From Candidatus Magasanikiibacteriota bacterium (lineage in GTDB: Bacteria; Patescibacteriota; Patescibacteriia; Magasanikbacterales; UBA922): a stretch of DNA of 15,365 bases. Position 1 is the stretch's first letter, and each line of letters begins with the position of its first letter. Made by a program: the position numbers and the translations under genes. Under the pieces are notes generated by a model that was not told the origin of the DNA, did not search any database, and was given only the letters and a program-made list of their open reading frames with translations. Below are positions 5,136-10,306 of the stretch, piece after piece. The DNA is taken from the NCBI GenBank assembly GCA_003518365.1, contig DOYU01000008.1, positions 19,598-34,962 of the forward strand, given 5' to 3'.

Positions 5136-6434
5136 TTACCAAGAACGTCGTGGGTGTGCACTTTGTGACCCTCGTGGGCCACGTGGACCACGTGATCCTC
5201 CTCGCCCCTGCCCATTGCGCTGGGCATACCCGCCGCCTCGTGGAGGTCGTCCGTGTGGCTGAGAAGAACGCTCTTCATACGCCGGTTTTGGTCGTGCCGC
5301 GGGCAATGCTTTTGGCAATGAAAGCACAGGCAACGTCTTACGAATAAGTCGTTCAATTTTTTTCACATCTGCTCGTTCATTTGGCGCAGCGAAAGAAATA
5401 GCTTTGCCGGATTTCCCTGCACGACCCGTTCGTCCGATACGATGCACGTAGTCCTCTGCATTGTCAGGAAGGTCAAAATTGATAACAATGCCAATTTCCT
5501 TCACATCAATGCCACGCGCTGCGATATCTGTTGCGACGAGAATACGTATTTTCCCTTTTCGGAATGCTTCTAATGCACGTTGGCGTTGGCTTTGTGTTCT
5601 ATTGGAATGAATCTCATCAGCAGTATGTCCCATACCACGGATATCCCGTGCTATTTTTTTTGCGCCATGCTTTGTGCGAGAAAACACGAGGACAGATGAT
5701 CCCCTGCTCTCTTGTAAAATATGATCCAGCAATCGGATTTTATCCGGTTTTGAGACCACAAACAATTCTTGTTCTACATTTTGTGCAGCTGTCCCTTGTG
5801 GTGCAATCTCGATACGAAGTGGTAGCTTCATATATGCCGCAGCAAGCGCTGAAATTTCCTTTGGCATGGTTGCAGAAAAAAGCAATGTCTGTCGCTCCTT
5901 TGGTACAGTCGCAAGAATCTTTTTAATCTGTGGAAGAAATCCTACATCAAGCATACGATCTGCTTCGTCAAGAGCAACGATAGAGACATTACCTAGATTG
6001 ATTTCTCGCTGTTCCATAAAATCCACAAGCCGTCCTGGTGTGGCAATCACAATGTGTGGTTTCTTTCGAAGTGCAGCAAGCTGCTTGCCTTGTGGTGCGC
6101 CACCGATTAGGACGGCAGTCTTGAGGCCAAGTGGCCCTGCGACTTTGAGAAGCTCTGTTTCGATCTGGATCGCGAGCTCTCGCGTTGGTGCGAGGATGAG
6201 CCCACGTCCTTGGCCAGAGCCTAGCCGTTGAACCATAGGGATACCAAAAGCCAAGGTCTTTCCAGTCCCTGTTTGTGCAATGCCTACTACATCTTTGCCC
6301 TCAATGGCAGCAGGAATGACCTGATGCTGAATCGGGGTCGGGGTCAAAAACCCTTGTTTTGTGAGGACCGCGAGAAAGTTCTCACGTATCCCAAGGTCGG
6401 CAAACCGACCGGTGTTGGTGTCGTGTGTTGTCAT
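5136..6434 (-). CDS. DEAD-box ATP-dependent RNA helicase (RhlE/CsdA-like)
   Basis: A 432-residue RNA helicase that unwinds short RNA duplexes. All motifs are intact: Q-motif region PTPIQ (32-36), motif I AQTGTGKT (53-60), Ia PTRELA (83-88), Ib TPGR (132-135), II DEAD (156-159), III SAT (187-189), V ARGID (306-310) and VI HRIGRTGR (331-338). The tail from about residue 377 is Pro/Arg/Gly-rich with RGG/RGP repeats, typical of an RNA-binding extension. I chose the ATG at 6434; the frame is open to a TTG at 6470, but that lies in the leader. It is adjacent to csp with a matching promoter and a start-masking leader, so a role in cold adaptation, ribosome biogenesis or mRNA decay is likely. The gene is G+C-rich compared with its neighbours. 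Confidence 0.96.
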   Translation of the reverse strand: MTTHDTNTGRFADLGIRENFLAVLTKQGFLTPTPIQHQVIPAAIEGKDVVGIAQTGTGKTLAFGIPMVQRLGSGQGRGLILAPTRELAIQIETELLKVAGPLGLKTAVLIGGAPQGKQLAALRKKPHIVIATPGRLVDFMEQREINLGNVSIVALDEADRMLDVGFLPQIKKILATVPKERQTLLFSATMPKEISALAAAYMKLPLRIEIAPQGTAAQNVEQELFVVSKPDKIRLLDHILQESRGSSVLVFSRTKHGAKKIARDIRGMGHTADEIHSNRTQSQRQRALEAFRKGKIRILVATDIAARGIDVKEIGIVINFDLPDNAEDYVHRIGRTGRAGKSGKAISFAAPNERADVKKIERLIRKTLPVLSLPKALPAARPKPAYEERSSQPHGRPPRGGGYAQRNGQGRGGSRGPRGPRGSQSAHPRRSW

Positions 6435-6536
6435 ATATATAGTTAGGTGACCCACGGTCTTACTAGCCAATATATGACAGAGAAGATGCGAGTCGCTGGA
6501 TGTACCAATAGGTACGGGTGTTCCAGCTTATATGAA
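6429..6536 (-). promoter_or_regulatory. Structured DEAD-box leader that can mask the start codon
   Basis: In the ~102-nt mRNA leader, TGTCATATAT (6479-6470) is perfectly complementary over 10 bp to ATATATGACA (6438-6429), which contains the ATG at 6434-6432; the loop is 31 nt. Upstream, a second structure nests GTACC-TATT-GGTAC inside GCTGGA/TCCAGC (6495-6527). The start codon would be paired unless the leader is opened, for example by a chaperone, helicase or ribosome. The neighbouring csp leader is built the same way. Confidence 0.6.
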
Positions 6537-6542
6537 TGCAGA

Positions 6543-6571
6543 ACTATACCAGAAAAGAATAGTTTTGTCAA
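6543..6571 (-). promoter_or_regulatory. Strong promoter of the DEAD-box gene
   Basis: TTGACA (6571-6566), a 17-bp spacer and TATAGT (6548-6543), preceded by TG-G (extended -10). Hexamers and spacing equal those of the csp promoter. The expected start is near 6536, giving a leader of about 102 nt. Confidence 0.85.
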
Positions 6572-6615
6572 GTGGCGGTATCCCTTTGAGGATTATGTTA
6601 TGTACACATAGAACA

Positions 6616-6972
6616 TTACCTTATCAGTACAGAATCGAACCATTTTTCCTGAAAAAAGACACTATCTACTATTTCTTGATCTGTTATACCCATATACGAT
6701 TCAGGAACAACAATTAATTTGTCATCTTGATCATCTTTTCTATGCATAATCGCTACACAAATTCCATCAAAAAATTCTACTTGTTCGTGGACACCAAGAA
6801 GATATGCATCAATTTCTTCCTTATCTGGTGCCAATGTATCAGGAACAAATCCGTAATTGACCTCGTACACAAATCCATATTCAGGATGAAGAGAATGCAT
6901 TGGTCTATCTATGGTAATATGTACTTTTTTTCCCAAAAAACTTTTTAATTCATCTAAAAAATCAGTATCCAT
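6616..6972 (-). CDS. Minimal inorganic pyrophosphatase-like protein
   Basis: A 118-residue protein resembling the core of soluble family I inorganic pyrophosphatase, which normally has about 170 residues. YGFVYEVNYGFVPDTLAPD (32-50) matches the canonical region before the catalytic motif. DKEEID (50-55) stands in for DGDPxD, keeping the two outer aspartates but with Glu in the middle. DDQDDKLIVVP (80-90) matches the second metal site and lysine. The N-terminal strand region and the C-terminal helix of full-length enzymes are missing or very short. It may be a compact PPase or a related hydrolase; activity is not certain. It lies 24 bp downstream of the PIF1-like helicase gene on the same strand, so co-transcription is likely. 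Confidence 0.75.
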   Translation of the reverse strand: MDTDFLDELKSFLGKKVHITIDRPMHSLHPEYGFVYEVNYGFVPDTLAPDKEEIDAYLLGVHEQVEFFDGICVAIMHRKDDQDDKLIVVPESYMGITDQEIVDSVFFQEKWFDSVLIR

Positions 6973-6996
6973 AAAAAAATTAAAGGAATTTTATCC

Positions 6997-8361
6997 TTAT
7001 TTGTTTTTCTCTTGAAACTTCTTCACAAACGTAACCACATTCATATCTGTCCAGACATTCCGTTTGCTAATTTGTGTTGCGAGGACTATTCCTTCGAGAC
7101 GGGTGCAACGAGACAAGGCAACATACAGCTGTCCTGGAGCAAATGTTCCTCGACCAATATCAAGAATAACGCTATCAAACGTTTTTCCTTGCGCTTTGTG
7201 AATCGTTACTGCCCAGGCAAGCTTGAATGGATATTGTGTAAATGATCCGATGACATCGGCTTCAATATGTCCCTTTTTTTTATCATACGTATATTCATAC
7301 ATATCCCACGTATACGGAGCCACGAGCTCGACTGTTCCATCTGCAAGTTCTACCCATACAAGCGTCTCACCGTTTTCTTTTTCAATTGATTCAATTTTCC
7401 CGATCGTTCCATTGATCCATCTCCCCTGCCGATCATTATTCAAAAGCATAATTTGCGCACCTACTTTTACCTCAAGTTCATTATTGGTAGGAAACAATCG
7501 TTCTTCAAATTTTCCAGATCGTTCTCCCTGAAATCTCCACGATGTCATGCCCAGTTTTGCAAGTTCTTTTTCATTGATCTTCGCAGCCATGTCATTGGTC
7601 GTAGTGAGATAAATTTCAAAATCTTCTTGATCTGGTTCGTAGGTAGGATCGTACTGCGCATTGATCACGGCGATCTGCGCGTCTGTGACAGTATTATCGC
7701 GAATGGCATTCAAGAGAACGATAAAATCAGTATCCTTTTGTCGATATATCTTTTCGAGCTCGACAAACGTCAATTCAAAATCTCCTTCATCCGACAATAA
7801 TGTCCTCTGTCCTGAAAATACATGGGATGCAAAAAAATATGGACTGGTATATTTTTGGAGAAACGCAATTTTATCTTCTGAAGTCAAAACCGGTGGCAAT
7901 TGATACAGATCACCAATCAAGATCATCTGTACACCACCAAAAGGACGTTCTTTATCTTTGCCATTGATTCTCATAAACTTGTCGATACAATCGAGCAAGT
8001 CTGCACGCACCATGGAAATCTCATCGATCACAATCGTATCAAGTTTTTGATAGATACTTTCTTCTTCTTTTGAGGTACGTTGGTTTCGTATTTTTTGCAA
8101 TGTGACATCGGGTTTGAATCCAAAAAAAGAATGAATCGTTTGCCCTTTGATATTTACTGCTGCAACACCTGTCGGTGCGAGCACCACGATTTCTTTTTTT
8201 GTATGTTCACGAAAATACGTCAGGAGCGTAGACTTCCCTGTCCCAGCCCGACCAGTGACAAACAGATGTTTGTGCGTGTTCTCCATAAGTTCATACGCAC
8301 GCTTAAATTGAGGATTGAGTTCAATCTTTTCTTTCCCTTTCTGTGATGATTTCTTTTTCAT
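6997..8361 (-). CDS. PIF1-like superfamily 1B DNA helicase
   Basis: A 454-residue helicase of the PIF1/RecD-like group. Walker A GRAGTGKS is at residues 37-44, the PIF1 APTGVAA motif at 62-68, the GQTIHSFFG motif at 73-81, Walker B VIDEIS at 111-116 and motif III GDLYQLPPV at 150-158. The C-terminal half has AVTIHKAQGKTFD and GQLYVALSRC (motifs V and VI). Such enzymes move 5'-3' on DNA and unwind forked, G4-containing or RNA:DNA substrates. Full-length bacterial relatives often carry an extra C-terminal domain that is absent here. The start at 8361 is the first in-frame ATG, with an extended -10 just upstream embedded in a 16-bp palindrome. Confidence 0.93.
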   Translation of the reverse strand: MKKKSSQKGKEKIELNPQFKRAYELMENTHKHLFVTGRAGTGKSTLLTYFREHTKKEIVVLAPTGVAAVNIKGQTIHSFFGFKPDVTLQKIRNQRTSKEEESIYQKLDTIVIDEISMVRADLLDCIDKFMRINGKDKERPFGGVQMILIGDLYQLPPVLTSEDKIAFLQKYTSPYFFASHVFSGQRTLLSDEGDFELTFVELEKIYRQKDTDFIVLLNAIRDNTVTDAQIAVINAQYDPTYEPDQEDFEIYLTTTNDMAAKINEKELAKLGMTSWRFQGERSGKFEERLFPTNNELEVKVGAQIMLLNNDRQGRWINGTIGKIESIEKENGETLVWVELADGTVELVAPYTWDMYEYTYDKKKGHIEADVIGSFTQYPFKLAWAVTIHKAQGKTFDSVILDIGRGTFAPGQLYVALSRCTRLEGIVLATQISKRNVWTDMNVVTFVKKFQEKNK

Positions 8362-8369
8362 ATAAAAAC

Positions 8370-8378
8370 ATCATACCA
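8370..8378 (-). promoter_or_regulatory. Extended -10 of the PIF1-like helicase gene
   Basis: TGG-TATGAT on the minus strand, 8 nt before the ATG at 8361. No good -35 is seen (TTGTAG at 17 bp). It predicts a leaderless or nearly leaderless mRNA and overlaps the palindrome at 8371-8386. Confidence 0.5.
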
Positions 8379-8386
8379 TGGTATGA
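8371..8386. promoter_or_regulatory. 16-bp perfect palindrome over the helicase -10
   Basis: TCATACCATGGTATGA is a perfect palindrome covering the -10 of the PIF1-like gene. It is a good candidate operator for a dimeric regulator; none is encoded next to it. Confidence 0.5.
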
Positions 8387-8429
8387 CCCATCTACAAAAG
8401 GAGGAATTGGATATACATCTAAGAGTGTT

Positions 8430-8456
8430 CAAATATCTACAAATTGTAGATATTTG
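8430..8456. repeat. 27-bp inverted repeat (12-bp arms, 3-nt loop)
   Basis: CAAATATCTACA and TGTAGATATTTG are perfectly complementary around AAT. The core resembles the TCTAC...GTAGA stem of Cas12a CRISPR repeats, but there is only one copy and the palindrome extends well beyond that stem. No T-run follows, so it is not a terminator. It lies between the PIF1-like gene and the candidate small RNA promoter. Confidence 0.55.
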
Positions 8457-8497
8457 CAAGAATAAAAAATGATTTTTCTACTCCTGCCCCAATCTGA

Positions 8498-8525
8498 ACC
8501 ATATCGTTGGAATCAACAATATGGT
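8498..8525 (-). repeat. 28-bp hairpin with 12-bp arms
   Basis: ACCATATCGTTG and CAACAATATGGT pair at 11 of 12 positions around GAAT. Read as plus-strand RNA the odd position is a C-A mismatch; read as minus-strand RNA it is a G-U wobble, leaving the stem unbroken, so the minus strand may be the functional one. It lies just upstream of the small RNA promoter. Confidence 0.5.
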
Positions 8526-8543
8526 TGTGGACAATTTCCTCAC

Positions 8544-8572
8544 TTGACTTTTTCCCTTATTTGGTCTATAGT
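8544..8572 (+). promoter_or_regulatory. Promoter of a candidate small RNA
   Basis: TTGACT (8544-8549), a 17-bp spacer and TATAGT (8567-8572) on the plus strand. The -10 is identical to the csp and DEAD-box promoters and the -35 differs in one base. The next annotated plus-strand feature is the terminator about 40 bp downstream; no protein gene follows. Confidence 0.72.
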
Positions 8573-8578
8573 AACTTC

Positions 8579-8647
8579 ATACCTGCCAGGGGTCAATCCT
8601 GGAAAACCATCCACAAAGACCTGACTTAGTCAGGTCTTTGTTTTGTT
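8579..8647 (+). ncRNA. Candidate ~65-70-nt small RNA
   Basis: A short transcription unit bounded by a near-consensus promoter (8544-8572) and a strong rho-independent terminator (stem 8614-8640). Between them is a small hairpin, CCAGG-GGTCAAT-CCTGG (8586-8602), then an unpaired AAAACCATCCA linker that could serve as a seed. No open reading frame with a start signal fits. The 3' end lies antisense to the last codons of the NYN-domain gene. I do not recognise it as a known RNA family. Confidence 0.55.
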
Positions 8648-8650
8648 ATT
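8614..8650 (+). terminator. Strong rho-independent terminator overlapping the NYN gene 3' end
   Basis: A 12-bp perfect stem, CAAAGACCTGAC/GTCAGGTCTTTG, with a TTA loop, followed on the plus strand by TTTTGTTATT. On the minus strand the stem is followed by TGGATGG, so the plus orientation is favoured. The loop TTA is the TAA stop codon of the NYN-domain gene read on the other strand. Confidence 0.8.
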
Positions 8651-9291
8651 CGGGCAATATGCTTTTTAATATTCTGCGCGTTTAATACGAGATGTGCTGA
8701 TTCTCTCAATTTTGTCGTAATATACCCACCCTTTACAATAATAATCTTCTTCCCTTTTTTCTTCAAAAAATTATGTAAATATACAAAATCAGCGTCCCCC
8801 GAAAAAATACAAAATGTGTCATAATGTTTCAACATTTTGATTGCATCCACAGATATTTCTACATCAAAATTGCATTTTCTGATTTCCAAATAATTCGTTC
8901 CGTCAATATCCTTCATGATACGCTTCGAATAAATTTTTTCTTCTGTTTCAATATAATGCTTAATTTTTTGTATATCTTTTGTAACGACCTTGCGTTTTCC
9001 AAATATTCTACGCAATTCATAGGTGAAACTCAAAGATCCAGGATTTTTAGGATCCTCTCCATAGTATATTCTTGTCTTTTCACTAAACAAATCAGAAAAC
9101 TCCTTCAACTTTTCGAGATCAATAGAAATTTTTTCGTCATGTAAAAGAAGTGTATTGTTCCAGTCCTGTCTATCCTTTTCAAACCACTTATTTACATTGG
9201 AGAAATCTATAAAAGAAAAAATTCTTCCATACCCTTCGGTAAGTTCCAGCTCCTTACGGATGTATTCCTTTTTGAATTCTTCCAAATTCAT
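8626..9291 (-). CDS. NYN-domain (PIN-like, LabA/DUF88-type) protein, putative ribonuclease
   Basis: A 221-residue protein with the NYN fold's acidic sites in order: FIDFSNV (Asp29), NFDVEISVDAIKML (Asp143 and Asp149) and FSGDADF (Asp166, Asp168), followed by GKKIIIVKGG and the C-terminal LRESAHLVLNAQNI segment typical of the family. NYN proteins are metal-dependent RNases related to PIN domains and are often found in defence or RNA-processing contexts. The gene is strongly AT-rich (about 29% G+C in three 60-bp samples counted by hand) and sits directly beside a type I methylase remnant, pointing to an accessory, transferred origin. The final codons lie inside a plus-strand terminator. No convincing Shine-Dalgarno is seen; a TGGTAT sequence touches the ATG. 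Confidence 0.85.
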   Translation of the reverse strand: MNLEEFKKEYIRKELELTEGYGRIFSFIDFSNVNKWFEKDRQDWNNTLLLHDEKISIDLEKLKEFSDLFSEKTRIYYGEDPKNPGSLSFTYELRRIFGKRKVVTKDIQKIKHYIETEEKIYSKRIMKDIDGTNYLEIRKCNFDVEISVDAIKMLKHYDTFCIFSGDADFVYLHNFLKKKGKKIIIVKGGYITTKLRESAHLVLNAQNIKKHIARITKQRPD

Positions 9292-9457
9292 ATACCAGAT
9301 ACTTCAAATACCCCTCAACTTTTTTATCAATGGCTTCGCGATCTTTTTCAATTTTTTTCATCTCGCTCCATACAGTTTTTACATCCACCACTTCCTCATC
9401 CTCACAATTTTCTACATAGCGACGGACATTGAGATTGAATTCTTTTCCTCCTTCCAA
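9254..9457 (-). pseudogene. Remnant of a type I restriction-modification methylase (HsdM) C-terminus
   Basis: The frame encodes EFNLNVRRYVENC, then VDVKTVWSEMKKIEKDREAI and DKKVEGYLKYL, which matches the conserved C-terminal end of many HsdM subunits (N-L-N-x-R-R-Y-V, then a Lys/Glu-rich helix and K-V-x-x-Y-L-K-x-L). Only about 55 residues survive. Its first codon is TTG, right after the in-frame TAA of the upstream gene, and no proper start exists, so it is not an intact gene. The last codons overlap the start of the NYN gene in another frame. The methylase catalytic domain (NPPF/Y), HsdS and HsdR are absent. A small hypothetical gene is a less likely alternative. Confidence 0.65.
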
Positions 9458-10249
9458 TTACTGCGATGTCGCCATCATGAGAAACATCTGCCGTATCATT
9501 TCACCATTTGGCAATTCGCCATCTCCGTTTGGATTCAATCCATTCATGACTTCGACAAAATCTGAAAATCCGTCACCATCTGTATCTGCATTGTTTGGGT
9601 CCCAGCCAACAGCAGTTTCTTCTGCATCGCCTAGCTGATCTCCATCGCTATCGCCTGCTTCTCCGACATACTGGACATAGCTCAATGGCACAATACCATC
9701 GATAGTAAGATCATAAATTCCTTCTCCTTCTGGGAACGTCTCGCTCTTTCCATCTTGGGTAAATCTGAGGAAATAATCTTCTCCATCACTCATATAGAGA
9801 TATGCCCCAAGCCCTGGGTCAAAAGGGACGACAGCCATGTATGGATCAGCACATCCCGCAGGCTGAAAACCGTCGGCATTGAGACATGCCGTGCCATCTC
9901 TACCAAGTTTATTGAGATACATGTCGATATATGGATACTCTCCATGAATATCCCAAAAATGCTCAAGGGCTGTCTGAATATTGTAAATATCTTCGAGACG
10001 TTGTTTGTCTAACACCGCAAGAGGATGTTCTTGTGTTCCTGTCGCATTATTTGCAACAGTATTCTTCTGTATTTGTGATGGCTCTGTGTTTGTTGGTAGG
10101 GTATCTGATGCTGTTTCTGGCGTGGTGACGAGAGCGGGCGAAGCGGTACTGCCACCAAGTGGATTTTTTTGTACGTAGAAAAATACGCCTACACCGATGA
10201 CAAGAGCGAGTGGAATAAGGATGGCGAGGTATGTTTTTTGTGAATGCAT
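9458..10249 (-). CDS. TM-anchored pseudopilin-like protein with thrombospondin type 3 calcium repeats
   Basis: A 263-residue exported protein. Residues 7-26 form an N-terminal membrane anchor, followed by a Thr/Pro/Ser linker (30-75). Residues 80-160 resemble the C-terminal part of type II secretion-type pseudopilins (RLEDIYNIQTALEHFWDIHGEYPYID), with Cys121 and Cys133 possibly bridged. The end carries two TSP3/EF-hand-like calcium loops: DSDGDQLGD (200-208) and DTDGDGFSD (222-230), with the typical WDPNN and LNPNGDG spacers. It lies 57 bp downstream of the giant surface protein and has its own extended -10 promoter. It is probably a surface or pilus-associated component; no prepilin cleavage site (G/A-F-T-L-x-E) is present, so it is not a classical pilin. 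Confidence 0.82.
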   Translation of the reverse strand: MHSQKTYLAILIPLALVIGVGVFFYVQKNPLGGSTASPALVTTPETASDTLPTNTEPSQIQKNTVANNATGTQEHPLAVLDKQRLEDIYNIQTALEHFWDIHGEYPYIDMYLNKLGRDGTACLNADGFQPAGCADPYMAVVPFDPGLGAYLYMSDGEDYFLRFTQDGKSETFPEGEGIYDLTIDGIVPLSYVQYVGEAGDSDGDQLGDAEETAVGWDPNNADTDGDGFSDFVEVMNGLNPNGDGELPNGEMIRQMFLMMATSQ

Positions 10250-10272
10250 AAAAAAATATTACTGATGGCAAT

Positions 10273-10281
10273 AGTATAGCA
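10273..10281 (-). promoter_or_regulatory. Extended -10 promoter of the TSP3-repeat gene
   Basis: TG-C-TATACT on the minus strand in the 57-bp gap after the giant gene, 23 nt before the ATG at 10249. No clear -35 is seen. It allows expression separate from the upstream cluster. Confidence 0.5.
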
Positions 10282-10306
10282 AAATATGTTTTGAAGTGAT
10301 ACTCCA

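Noticed and set aside
6616..6640. T-arm-like sequence (GGTTCGATTC on the minus strand) suggesting a tRNA
   Set aside because: It is coding sequence of the pyrophosphatase-like gene; no acceptor, D-arm or anticodon arm can be folded around it.
8430..8456. Cas12a-like CRISPR repeat (TCTAC...GTAGA core)
   Set aside because: Only one copy, no spacer-length periodicity, no cas gene nearby, and the palindrome extends to 12-bp arms, unlike Cas12a repeats.
8399..8472. Short plus-strand ORF (TTG start at 8407, ~21 codons) after a GGAGGA
   Set aside because: The Shine-Dalgarno-to-start spacing is too short, the frame runs through a palindrome, and there is no promoter upstream.
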